Origin: Nymphaea colorata
Lineage: Eukaryota > Streptophyta > Magnoliopsida > Nymphaeales > Nymphaeaceae
Assembly: GCF_008831285.2 (NCBI RefSeq)
Contig: NC_045140.1
Coordinates: 24,508,131-24,572,130, forward strand
Direction of reading: 5' to 3'
Length of the DNA: 64,000 nt
Every line of letters starts with the position of its first letter. Within the stretch, counting starts at the first letter, position 1. Below are positions 48,301-60,037 of this stretch, one piece after another. Position numbers and translations under genes: made by a program. The notes under the pieces were generated by a model that saw only the letters and a list, made by a program, of their open reading frames with translations, searched no databases and had not been told where the DNA came from.

Positions 48301-51110
48301 GGGAAACATTGAAGGCCCACAGTCCCTTGTCTCGCAAAAAAAAACTTCATAACCTGATCTAACAGAAATTTGTCGGTTTTGCTTTGAAAATTTTCCCTTA
48401 AAAGCAAAGGTTAATAAGACAAATTCAAGCATCCAACTGATGATCTGCTGGTAGGATCCACTCATCCGTTTGAGAAGGGAAGCGAGCATGTGATTATCTA
48501 ACAATGGCTGCTTCCGGTGAATGGTTTTCCCGGACTGAATCAACAACTTTGATGTCAAGAATAACAAGCTTCTGATGAGAAAATAGTAAAAAAAACATTA
48601 CTCCAGCCAGCAAAAAAACCAAAAAAGAGTGAGATGTTCTGCCTTGATGCCTCCTAGCCACTGTAAAGATCATTCTGGGTAAAGGAAAGCATTCTGGATG
48701 AATCAAGAAACACCAAATTTCAATACAGGTTAAGTTTGGACCATCTCCCCTATGAAATTCACTATGCATAATCATCATCATTATCAGTAGGAAATGCAAT
48801 TAAGATGTCAACACAAATCATGTCCAACAAGCAACAACCAGAGTACTACTAAGAGATGGTCAAGTGAGGTTTGCCCAGTTATAAGTCACACTACCTTCGT
48901 GGAGGAATTTCAGGTCTCAGTCCAGGGGGCTATCTCAACTTTAATCATCCAGCACCCAAGAAAAAATGCAATAAAATAAAATAAAATAAAAAAACTCCAT
49001 TAGCCTAAGAGACACAGCAAGTCATATTAAAACCCATTATTGGCAACCATATATGTGAAAACTTGCAATATCATTGAGTTATTCCTCTTGCTTTTTGGAT
49101 TTCTGGAGTGCAGCTAAAATAATGCCTTGTCATTGCTTAAACCTCAGCATTTGTCATTATATTGGCAGTCAAGGGTCTAGTGGATTCGTCGTTTTTGTTG
49201 TGCAATGAACTCCATGGAACCCGTGGCCATGTGGTGTATCTAGATATTTTTTCTACACAGGAATGGGGAACATTGTATCTCTAAATCTCATGAACATGTG
49301 GTTTACATGATGCGTTAATGTTTGGTGATGTCAACTCGAAGTACTAAAAGGATTATACTAGTGAATAAAAAATATGCACAATTTCCAGATATCAGTGGTT
49401 GGGTACTCCAAATGCCAGCTAAATCTTCTAGATACTTACTTTCCTGGTACTTCTGGCACTCTAAATTCCAAGACACCAAGCCAACGCCTATTTCATTATT
49501 GTACACCATGGACTACACTGCATTGGCCAGCCAATCCCAAAGATGATCTCAACTTCAAAGGATGGTATATAAAATTTAATCCCATGAATAAACATCAAAT
49601 TAGCATCACTTATGTCATACTAAAGAAAAACTTCCAACAGTCAGATAACAGTACAATGGGTTAAAATGACATCCGTTGGCATGAAACTTCTCTAGACAAC
49701 GAGCAGTAACTCGACATGGTTAAGATAATATATAGTAAGCATATTTACTGCAGTTCCAAAGATGAACCACATACCTGAGGGGTTGACAATAATTCCGCAT
49801 CATGCTTACTAAGTCGTGAGTGCAAAAGGACAAAATATATCTTCCAGAAGCATCCTTCACTCATATGTCTTGGGCAAAGTTCAATTCTTAGAGCTGCTAA
49901 TCTTGGGGCAAGATGCTCAACAGTCAATGCATGATCTCGTTGGGCATCAGACATTTCAAAATCTGGCAAGGAACAGAATTTGAACACAGAAGATTTATCA
50001 AAGGATACTTAGACACCATAAGATAGACAGCAGACAAAAGAACCCACAGGCAAACTCGCTAACATTAAAGTGTGAATCGGTATGTCCTGAATTTTTTCAG
50101 TAAAATAAGTCTCATCTTTGCTACCAATCATAGAGGAGTTCATAACTAAACAAAAATTTATTTCAGTTACAAACTTCGCAATCAGTTTACAATTAATTAT
50201 AAAAGAAATCTATTAATCGAAGGAAGTGTTTTATCATTCTTATCAAGACAATGCAGTACACCCCATGGTCCTCTCACTTCTTCACTCGCATATCATGATA
50301 GACAAAAGCCTTGCCGAAGAGATAGAGCACAATTCCCCTCAAAACAAAAGCACATTCAATTTCAAATTATAACCAACAGAAATCTATCATTGGAATTTAA
50401 AAGGCAAAAAAGAATTATCCGATTAAAGAAACAAAAGAAATGACAAGTTCGGAAAAGGCAATGAAATTGAAATATTTACCGTGAGCATCTTCATCGTCGG
50501 CAAACAAAGGGAAATCCAGCCAAGTCTCGGGATGCATCGATATATTCCTCGCGAATGTCAGGACCTCCTCCGTGACCCCAACAGGTGGCGCGCTTAAACC
50601 ATCCTCAACTTCCTCGACCTCCTCCTCATCCACCGAACCAAAGGGGAGAAAGCTCGAAGCAATCCTCGAAATCTCGCTCACTGCCTTATTACCGGAAAGC
50701 ATAGAGATGCCCGACTTAAACCTCCCACCGATCTCTGACAAATCGCTGCGAATTCCAGCCACTCGCGGAGAATCCCCGGCAATGGGGTGCGATTTGCCAC
50801 CACCGATGGCTTCATTGATCAAGGAAGGGGAATCAGGGACTGCAGAAAATGAATTCTGGGGAGCAGCAGAAGAAGGAGAAGAAGGGGTGGGGGAGGAGGG
50901 AGAATCGGTAGTAGAGGAGGTAGGGGGAGGAGGAGCGAGGAAGGAGGCGACTCCCCAGAGTTGACGGGTGAAGGATTTGGTGAGTTCGGAGAGGTCTTCC
51001 TTGACACCTCTGCTCCGAGGCGACTCGTTTTGGTGATCGTCATCGTCGCCATCGTCGTCCCTCTCATCGTAGTTGAAGGAGCTCGTCAGAGACCTCGCCA
51101 GCCATGACAT
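45351..51110 (-). CDS. BSD-domain-containing protein
   Basis: A plant BSD-domain protein. The domain is named for BTF2-like factors, synapse-associated and DOS2-like proteins; the role of this plant subgroup is not firmly known. Exons 51110-50480, 49962-49775 and 46043-45351 (GT-AG, consistent phase) encode 503 residues. The N-terminus MSWLARSLTSSF is followed by an Asp-rich stretch, then Pro/Ser-rich low-complexity sequence and GIRSDLSEIGGRFKSGISML. The BSD region spans the exon 1-2 junction at about residues 176-274, with TWLDFPLFAD and the hallmark CFWKIYFVLLHSRL. A helical IVQARSMLQEM segment opens exon 3. The rest is an acidic, Ser-rich tail with DDWLEDSAEISG and a final acidic motif NDWLSIDDIDAV. 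Intron 2 is 3.7 kb. A decayed tandem copy lies just upstream (to the right). The leader has a CT run on the sense strand. Confidence 0.87.
46044..49774 (-). other. BSD gene intron 2 (3.7 kb)
   Basis: A large A/T-rich intron. It contains a head of the GGCAGAGCCAGAATTTC dispersed repeat near 47865 and a short AAAAT repeat (about 48970-48990). The intron of the neighbouring pseudogene copy is much shorter (about 1.6 kb), so most of this length was gained here or lost there. No nested gene is recognised. Confidence 0.6.
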
Positions 51111-51145
51111 CGTCACCCTCCCTTCCCTCACACAGAGGGGGACAC

Positions 51146-51150
<5 letters not shown>

Positions 51151-51187
<37 letters not shown>
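51151..51187 (-). repeat. (GA)18 microsatellite in the BSD gene leader (CT on the sense strand)
   Basis: A perfect 37-base GA run starting 41 bases upstream of the BSD start codon. On the transcribed strand it is a pyrimidine tract. Confidence 0.9.
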
Positions 51188-51188
<1 letters not shown>

Positions 51189-51189
51189 C

Positions 51190-52380
51190 TCTTTTGTGAC
51201 TGTTCCGTCGTCGTTTTCGTGTTTTGTCTTCAGGGGAAGGAGAGGATCGGTACCGATGGGCGGTGAGTAACGGATCGGACCCTCACTAAAATTGAGCGGT
51301 TCATACTTAGATCCGTTTAAAGCTACCACGCCCGGCTCCGAATCTTACGAGATATTTTAGAGATAAACCAACAACCGCATCGAATTCGTTTAAAGAAAGA
51401 TCAAATTCGTTTAAAGAAAGATCAATTCGTTTAAAGAAGGATCAATCATACTTAGTTTTAGTGAAGTGAATACAGATGTCTTTAATATACATTATACAGC
51501 ACCAAATGGCCATCCACGTGGATATTTCTGGTAAACTATCTAGTACATGACCTAATAAATATTCTGTTTTTGTTTTCTTCCATTGAAAAAGTTGTGGATC
51601 TTTATCAGATCAACAACTGGACCAGTGAGCTAGAACACACTTCTTGTATATTAAGCCAGAGCGGTACTTGATTAATATATTTGATTGGTTTCAGAGTTGA
51701 AGGCGGCAAACTTCTGGGTTTCAAATAACTAAGACAGTATTACTTGGAGGCAATGGATTCATCCATGATTAACAAATTCAACCCAATATTGGGATTGTCA
51801 AAGACATTCATCCTTTTTTAGTTTAGACACAATTGGGAACTCACCATGGTCATCACTTAGCAAAATGGGTTCATCTAATTTGCAAAATACTGGTCCAGTA
51901 CTCTATCAACTCATTGAGGTACTTGTCATTTTATCGGAAGAACAACAGTTCAGATTGACAGATATTCATCAGGGACTGCCTTGGGACGCTTAAGAAGGAA
52001 AAGGTTAATCTGTTCGTATGCATTAGAAATTACATGAATGGTCAGGAGGATATCAAAGAAATTGAATCCCTTTCTGTCAGGGCTTCAACAAACGGAAAAC
52101 ATGGAAATCCATATGATTTGGTAAGGAAAGCGATTCTTCACCTTTGGAACGCAGTTGTCATTACCAACTGGGGAACACTAATGACAAACTTTTGCCATGC
52201 CAAGATATGAAGGCGACAACAGCCACTTCAGCATTGATCATCATTCCAATCTTTACGATATAAATAATCAGAAAAAAACATATGAATCCTCAGAACTTTA
52301 GGAATTCGGCCCCCTAACTGAGAGGAAGAAAATGAACACGAGGTAGAATCTGCAAAATTAACGTGTCAATAGTATTGAAA
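51190..52380. other. Spacer between the BSD gene and its decayed copy
   Basis: Contains the BSD promoter side and the 20-bp tandem repeat near 51.4 kb. The rest is A/T rich with no gene or element that I recognise. The right part grades into sequence similar to the 3' flank of the BSD gene, from about 52380. Confidence 0.55.
51382..51447. repeat. Three tandem copies of a 19-22 bp unit
   Basis: The unit AATTCGTTTAAAGAAAGATC occurs three times in a row (the third with one base change). It lies in the presumed promoter region of the BSD gene, about 270-340 bases upstream of the ATG. Confidence 0.85.
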
Positions 52381-52764
52381 TAATTGCTAACTTAGCGACG
52401 TCGTGAAACTGTATGGATATGTGCAGTTAAAGATACAGCAGTTGCATAATTAATCCAGCAAGATGGCAATGTCTGTCAGAGGTATACCTGCCCTTCTGTA
52501 GTCGAATTATGTCTGAGACTCTGAAACTTATTTACAGCCATGATCATGAGAACAGGAAGTCTGTAACATAACTGCTTGCTGTGATACAGATAAACTTTGC
52601 TAATAGTTATAGCTTGAGAGAGAATGATGAAAATCAGATTGAGATCGCATCTATCTCGTCAATACTGAGCCAGATTAGATTCCCTGACCTCTCTAGTCTG
52701 ACGTGAATCACCACTAATTATATCCTTGCTTGAGAGACCCTTGACATTCCTGGAGTTATGAAGG

Positions 52765-53805
52765 AAGCTTCGGCCTCATATTGGTCATTGGTGGGAAACA
52801 GGAGTTAAACTCTAAGAGATCTCATCTCCCATTATTCCTCAGCTCAGTGGCAGAGTGGGTGGCTGTTAACTGATTGGTCGTAGGCCCCACCAAGTCAGTA
52901 GAAGGATATGCTTCTTAGCCAGCTTAGGCATAGCTCGAAAAGCATGTGAGATCAATCGGACGTTGAGTCAAGCAGAAAGCAATGCACGTGTAATGTGCAG
53001 CGTGGTGGTGCAGCGACGAAGCGTATAAATGCATCATGGTGAACAATCCCTTTGAAAGTGCAAGTCCGTCGTTGGGGAATCAAGTGGGTTTCCCACGCGT
53101 AGTATTTGGTGGCACAACGTGCGCGTGGGTTAGGGGCAATTCCTTAGTGGGCGCATATGCTGCGTTCCAGAACCACATAGAGTCACGCGGGAATGAACAA
53201 GTAAGTGCTTATCGTCGAGTAGGGCGATGGTTGGCCGCCTTACTTAATGACATATAGTCGTCAATTGGCTTCGGCTGGGAGCTTCCTCCCAAGGGAAGTC
53301 TACCCCCACCCAGATTTCGTATGGAAGTAGATAGACACTTGGAGGAATGACAAAGTTCTGACAGGACCTCATGGCCACGGCTTGCCGATGGTCTACAAGG
53401 GGATAAACCTGGGTGATGGTGTGCCGAGTGCTTTGTAGTCCTCGTCTAGTCCACAGTCCCAAAAGATTGATAAACCCTTTGGGGAAACCTTCGGCGCCGT
53501 GCGGGCCGAACAGCGCATGAAAAAGTCGGCCTGTAACACCCTTTGGCTATTACGAAAAGGTTACTTCTTCCCTGTCTTTGTTTTTATTGCATTTTATCTC
53601 ATATATGACATTTTGTTTTGTGATATTTGAGAATCATTGTCAATACTGTAGTGTAGATCCTGGCTGTGACTATTTACAGCCAACCAACTAAGAATTCTCA
53701 AGTTATATACCAGCAGTGCATCAAAGATACAGTTATCGATTCTTTCAAGTGGCCACAATTACAGCAAGCAAACATAAATTATTGAATGTTAATGTAAATA
53801 TAGCA
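52765..53805. mobile_element. Foreign insertion inside pseudogene exon 3, possible retroelement fragment
   Basis: BSD homology stops at about 52755 and resumes at about 53805-53816. The block between has no counterpart in the intact gene and is more GC rich at 52950-53530 than its surroundings. It contains TGTAACACCC at 53533-53542, the sequence with which many plant Ty3/Gypsy LTRs begin, preceded by a CCTTCGGCGCC-type GC-rich stretch. No gag or pol reading frame is present; a 73-codon frame at 53036-53257 has no known domain. It could equally be captured genomic DNA. Confidence 0.4.
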
Positions 53806-55825
53806 TCATCACTTGTTCAGTAAGTTGGACCCATCCTCTGGATTCATTAATAGATGAATCAGAAGCATCCTACCTTCAGACTTTGCATGTAAACAGCTAC
53901 ATCAACGTTGTCCTCCAGGTCGCTGAAGCCTGAATGATATATCCTTCTCATTCACCAACCCAGTTGACACCTGTCCCAGACCACTAATGTCAGCACTCTC
54001 TTCCAGCCAACATCTCCCTTTTCATCAAAACTCTAAAAAAGGAGACACGCACAGTTTGTGTAAATGCGTCCTTATTTAGCTTGAACGATTTCTTGTCCAT
54101 GACTGACTTATGAACAGTCTGCTTGGTAGTTGTAGAAATCTTTTGGTTGCAGTATTCATTTTTAAACCTTTTGATCCCTCTGAGGCTGTATTTTCAGATG
54201 ACGATGAACCAAGTCCAGATTTGGGAGTATGTGCCTCCTGAGAGGGCAATTTAGCACCAACTTCTTGACCATAGGAACTATCAGACCCAACAGCAACCGC
54301 CCTTTCTTGTCTCTGCAATTCCTGCAACATGCTTCTAGCTTGGATAATCTGTATGGAAGAGGCGGAAGCAAAAACTGCAAGTAAAATCATGCCATTACCG
54401 GGCATGCTAACAAAATTTAACTTGAATGTTGCCAAACAATCAATCTATTCCTGGCCAAGAACAGTAAGTACCAACATTTGAATTACATGGGATTTGAGTG
54501 CCAATCAGCATCTTAACTTGTCAACAAATGTTTGTCCATGCACAAGGAGTGTGATAAATATAGGAAATTTGATGATCTACGAGGATCCCTTATGATCTTT
54601 TTCATGACATATCTCGTTCTTCGTATTGTTGAGGAGAAATTGTCTCTATGTCTATGAGACTGAGAAGACATCTCGAGAAATTTTGTGATACCATAATGAT
54701 CCAACAATACAGTTATGTTACAACCTTGATCATTGGGCAAAGAGCTCATTCCTGATATTCAATTTAAAGATCTTAGTTGACATGGAAATTACTAATTTTT
54801 GGGATTTTTAACAAAAAAATTTATTAGCAAGATCATGACTTTTATCATTTCATTTGTTAAAACTATAAATTCCTGATTCCTTATTAGTATATAGCATAAT
54901 GTTAGTTGATAGTGACTCAGTTGTACTGAATGATGGCAACAAAATGGACTTAAACACTGCATATCAGATTATTAAGATGAAAATACTTTTAATTTTTCAT
55001 GGTTTAATTTGTTAAGAACAAAAAACAATATGCCTCGGTTCAAGGACAAGAATACACATTGGCTGGATGCTGGTGTTTTCAAAAAATATGATTATACACC
55101 CATATCTATAGCTTGAAGAAAAGAAATCATAGAAAACTGATAGCTAGATCAGATTTTACACATGACCAACCTATACCATTGGCTCTTGATGACGGTTTTG
55201 CCATGCGGCCTTGTCAAGATTCCTACTTGTATCTTCAAGATGGAGGGACTTCACATGTCTAAATTTCAAGGGAATGTGACTCTCACCTTCTATCAATGTC
55301 TTGTTTTGTTGACAACGAACTCACGTGCGAAAAGGATTATATCAGACGTGCTTCTAAAGACTAAGAGACCTTTGTGTAGGTCAAGATTTTCAAGATCTCA
55401 ATGAATGCCGCTTGGACCACTCTACACTGCCAATTAAATTTCCAAATGCTAAACCAGGGGCCCAATGATGTGAAGACCAAGATGATCAATCATCTGTTCT
55501 ACGTTTACCCACAAAGTATGCCTGATTAACTGTAGACATTTTCTCGTTCCAGAGGTTGGCACAGGAATCTTCCAAATTCTAACGATGACTAAATGAAGGC
55601 CCACTTCAATATTATACACTGTGAATCAGCCTAAAGCGTCAAAACTATCCCAAAAAGGTTTCACCTTCAAAGGTTGGCAAGAAGCATAACTTTCCTGTGG
55701 GCTAACTCCCTGCATAAAGTACAAGATAAAACTAAAGGCACAAACAGATGGAGTTAGACGATGTCCATCAACACCAAAATTCCTTTAAACAACACGGTGT
55801 CAAAATAAGCACCAAGTTGAGTTAA

Positions 55826-56076
55826 CAACAACCAAGTTCAATACACAGTTTCAAAGGTGAAGCACGTACCTGGGGTGTCGACAAGAGTCCTGCATCAGGC
55901 TTACTAAGTCGTAACTGCAGAAGGACAAAATAAATCTTCCAGAAACCAAGTTCAATATGTAGTTATATATCACAGTTTCAAAGGTGAAGCACGTACCTGA
56001 GGTGAGGTGTCGACAAGAGTCCTGCATCAGGCTTACTAAGTCGCGACTGCAGAAGGACAAAATAAATCTTCCAGAA
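55826..56076 (-). repeat. Tandem duplication of 120-130 bp covering half of pseudogene exon 2
   Basis: The units at about 55826-55945 and 55946-56076 are nearly identical. Both carry the 3' half of exon 2 and its donor. The left copy keeps the original CCCCAG/GTACGT junction, while the right copy has an extra CTCAC. The spliced product would therefore have a choice of donors. Confidence 0.85.
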
Positions 56077-56589
56077 ACATCCTTTTGGACACAATTCAAT
56101 GCTTAGAGTTGCTAATCTTGGAGCTAGACGTTCAATAGCCAAAGCATGGTCTTGCTGAGCATCAGACATCTCAAAATCTGCTAAACGACATGATTCATAA
56201 TTCAGGAGGTTCGGGTATCACCGTATCAGATAATATTTTGACACCATCTCAAAGGTTTCAGGCCAAAACAAACACCAATTCAAGCTCAAGAATCATCAAC
56301 CCAAAGATTAACTTCTTTTGAAGTTATCATGTGTATGATCTTTTGACCTGTGACAAAATGGAGCTACAGATTCAGCAATCGACAAGTTAACCAGAAGCAG
56401 TAAATAGTCTAGAGCACCCGCTATTGACACACCTAAGCAGTAAATACTCAACACAGTTTCCTGCATTGAAATTCAAATGGCACAAAGTATCAGACCGAAG
56501 GAAAGAAAGAAAAAACAAATCTGTGTTCCGAAAAGGCAATGCCATTAATCTCCTCGCCATCAGCATCTTATCCTTTTTTGCTCATAAAT

Positions 56590-59500
56590 CTACCTTTTAA
56601 GCCACACCTTTTCCTCCCCATTAGGTGGGGCAGTGTGGATGTATTTGTTCTAAGTCTCTCTTTCCTTCATGTCGATGCCATTTGCTTACCCAGTTCTTTC
56701 TTATGATTTTCTAACTGGTTCCTCATTATTTACTTTGTGATAAGTAGCTCCGCCTTATAATTATAAATCTCCTTTTCCTTCATGTCGATGCCATTTGCTT
56801 GCCCAATTCTTTCTTATGATTTTCTAACTGGTTCATTGTTACCCGAATGTTGGTTAACGTAGTAATCTGATTTCCTTATGCGAGTATTTCAACTCTGCAT
56901 AGTTAGCATTGTTTAAAAGGAGCAGTACTTTTGCTTCGTCAAGTTAAAGGCTGCTTCTTATGAATCGCTACCAGTATAACATTTTTGCCATGAGTGATAG
57001 GCTGTGTATGTGAAATTTTTTGCTATTTCTATTGCGCACACAAAGTTTCAAAATCAACAATGTCCTATCATATTAGGACCTGTATTGGCTGATACAGTGT
57101 GTAATCACCCTTTCTGAAATGATGCTGGGCCAAATACGTACTGTTTCTTTTGTTCTTTGCACATTTTAAGTGAAAATTGATTGAGACCAACAGACCATCA
57201 ATTCATACCGATTTATATCAGTTGATGTGGCTCGATTCATTCTGTCATTCAGCAAAACATATACAGCGCAATAAAGTTACTTAGCTATTTTCAGGTACTG
57301 ATGTCTGGCTTTATTATGCCAATGTTATTTCGGTGAATATTATCAAAAGAAATCATGTCCCTTTTCTGCATCGTGATTTATTTATTTATTTATTTTCATG
57401 AGAAAGCTAGAGTTAGAAGATGCTTGCCAGTTTAATACTCCATCAGATCTAACATGAAATTCACCCTACTTTTTCACGCTCTTTTCTCGTTGGTTTAATG
57501 CACATTGATTTGTAAGTAAGTTGGGCCTAGAGATTCATCTTATCACTTTTAAAATTCAAACTTGTAACTACATTTTCCAATACTTTGTTTTTTTCCAGTT
57601 GTAGCAAAAGAGATAATCGATTATTTCCCAGTTGTAGTTTCATCAAGTTTCTTAGGATATTGAGCGTATTAAGGTGCTTATTTTGTATATGTTTATCATG
57701 AACATTTATGGTTTTACATATTTTGATAGAAAAAAACTTGTTAAGACACGAGATGTCTGAGACAGAATAAAAAGCTGGCAATATATTAATGTGCTGATCA
57801 AGAAAAGTTACATTTTAATTGCCTCGATAGAAGCTAAGCATTTGTCATTTACTATATATTATCGTCCCTCGGCCAAAAAATGTGTGGCTCCATGGGTGCC
57901 TAAAAGATGTTAGAACCAATGTAGTTTATTAGTTATAGTTCACATGCCAATGTTCTTATAAAACTCGATCGTTTCTATAGTTAAATGACCATAATTGCAC
58001 CAATCCAGGTGCTACATCTTCACTTCAACAAGAATTTTCGGCATATATTCGGCTGAATCTGGCCTGTTATTTTTAGATTTTGATAACTAGCGTGTGTAGA
58101 TTGGATTCAGATCATCTTCATATAAACAGCTTAAACAGATTCCAGCATGGATCCATATTCTAATCCAGTGAGAAATTCAGTTTTGACATGTAATCACTAT
58201 GTTTGGGGACAATTTTATTGGATCTGATACGAGAAAGCACATTTTGGGTTTGGGATTCAACTTTAGCTTCTCACAATTAATTTATATTTGGACCAGATGT
58301 TAAAATTGTGGATTCAGACTAAAAATATAACTTGATGATCCAGCATGGATCTATCTGCACACCTATCAGCTTGTAGGCGCCAATGATCTGTATCCATGTG
58401 CGTATATTTCACTTATGCATGTGCACCCATCATGCACTCTGTTATATTTTGCACTACCGACAGTGCCAACTAATTTTACAATTAAGACCCATATCTGTGA
58501 CTTCTGCAGTTATACATACACACACACATATATATATATATATATAAAGGGCAAAATCAGTCAAAATGTAAAAGACTTTTTGTAAAACAATTTGAGCAAT
58601 TGCCCACACTATGCACACACTGCCGGACCTTGAAACCAAGACGGCCTATAGTGATCAATGTATCATGTGAAATAGGACTTTTAAGGCTCTCACAGACCGC
58701 TATCCACCTCTAATTTGGACTGTGGACTGAAACTCCACATGCTCTTTTGAGAGGCATTATTGTCTGAAAAATGGAAACAAAAGAGAAAGATGATAAAGAA
58801 CAACTTAACTTTTAATGTATTCATAAATAATGACTTAGTACATAAGAAATCACATACAATCACTTTAATTCATAAAATTATTCAGAGTCACATGCCTCCT
58901 TAATGGGACAAGGCTTGAACATATATGAAAAGGCCATTTATGTTTAATAAGGAAAGATTCACAAACTACCTTTTTAATGCGCCTAAAGGAAAGGAGACGC
59001 CTTCAAGAGTCGCGCCTGAAAAAATAAGGACCGTAAAAACTCTTTATTTAGCAACATAGTTTGCTTCTTTTAGAGGTAAAATTGATGTCAGTAAATACAT
59101 TTTAACGTTTTCATCTAGTACAAGTGTGTTTATGGTTTATTTTACGAACTTAAGAAGATATTTTGTATTTTTCAAATGTTCAAGCCGTTCCTTAAGAATA
59201 TACTAAAACCAAGCCATTTTTTATAAATTTCTTTTGAAAACAATTTCAGACAGTTTTTGACCAAGTGTCAGAGCTTCACAGATGCAGCAGAAGATGTTTT
59301 CCAGATTTCCATCCGAAACCATACTCATGCGGCCAGCTGGGGTGGGAAAAAGAAATCCAGCGCATAAGAATTTTTTAGGCTATAAGTTTGAATGGCAACA
59401 GAAACAGTAACCTAATAAGAACTTCCTAGCTAAATGAGTACATTCAGGCATTTAAATTGAATCAAATCGGAACTCGGCATTTGAAATGCATCTCTTCACA

Positions 59501-60030
59501 TAATAATAATTCTTATGATTATTATATGAGAATTAATGCAATAATGCTAATAATGCAGTCAGCCGATGATTGAGTAAAAGAGTATGAAATTTGCTGTGGA
59601 GCCAACGAGCCAGCCTACCAGCCTCATGCGGGTCCTCGAGTGGGAGAAAAACCAATAATCAGTGAGAAATGGTATATTCCAAAAGCATCAAGACTAAGAA
59701 ACAGACAACATTGAAATGAAATGCAGATAATCCATCTTCCATAATTGTCTTTGTCCTTGTATTTACATCATCACTTGGCTAATACTGAAGATCATTATTT
59801 CTTTCAAGATGATGCCTTTCTTTTACATGAGGAATAGAATTGAGGTGCTTTGATTTGCCCATCGCCATCCTAGCAAGTCAGATTCTGTTGTGAAATGATA
59901 GGACATGAGGAGGGATGAAACCAGGAAGCCATACAGGTTAAAACGCTTTGCAGTTTCAGGTCTCAGGCATCGAAGTTGAGGATTGGAGATGAGAAGAAAA
60001 GATGGGAGTTAGCCCATCATTTAACTTTCA
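56590..60030. other. Intergenic spacer with a tandem duplication and CA/TA microsatellite
   Basis: A/T-rich spacer without a supported gene. It holds two copies of a 64-bp block (56657-56721 and 56775-56838, sharing CCTTCATGTCGATGCCATTT) and a (CA)n(TA)n microsatellite at about 58516-58547. A stretch near 58000-58330 has GGATTCAG/GATCCA motifs reminiscent of the ATCCGAAT repeats at 17.3 and 35.9 kb, but more diverged. Confidence 0.55.
56657..56838 (+). repeat. Two direct copies of a 64-bp block, 118 bp apart
   Basis: Both copies run from CCTTCATGTCGATGCC through TTCTTTCTTATGATTTTC to TAACTGGTTC with only two or three differences, indicating recent tandem duplication. Confidence 0.85.
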
Positions 60031-60037
60031 ATTTTCA

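Larger units (their letters stand above)
52380..56580 (-). pseudogene. Decayed tandem duplicate of the BSD gene, exon 1 missing
   Basis: Collinear remains of the neighbouring BSD gene. The end of exon 1 is barely recognisable near 56530-56575 and the rest of exon 1 is absent. Exon 2 (56180 to about 56000) keeps its acceptor and CFWKIYFVLLQSRL but has a four-codon deletion (CPRHMSEGCF reduced to CPKGCF) and a 5-base insertion before the donor. Exon 3 starts at 54348 with IIQARSMLQEL and then loses frame. Later tail segments lie at 53816-54060, and the C-terminal DNA (CGTCAATACTGAGCCAG) at about 52640-52755. A 1-kb unrelated block interrupts exon 3, and half of exon 2 is tandemly duplicated. 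Homology continues into the 3' flank to about 52380. Function as a BSD protein is not expected. Confidence 0.85.

Noticed and set aside
50572..50964. 130-codon plus-strand frame
   Set aside because: Antisense shadow of BSD exon 1 low-complexity sequence (Ser/Pro codons read as Gly/Glu).
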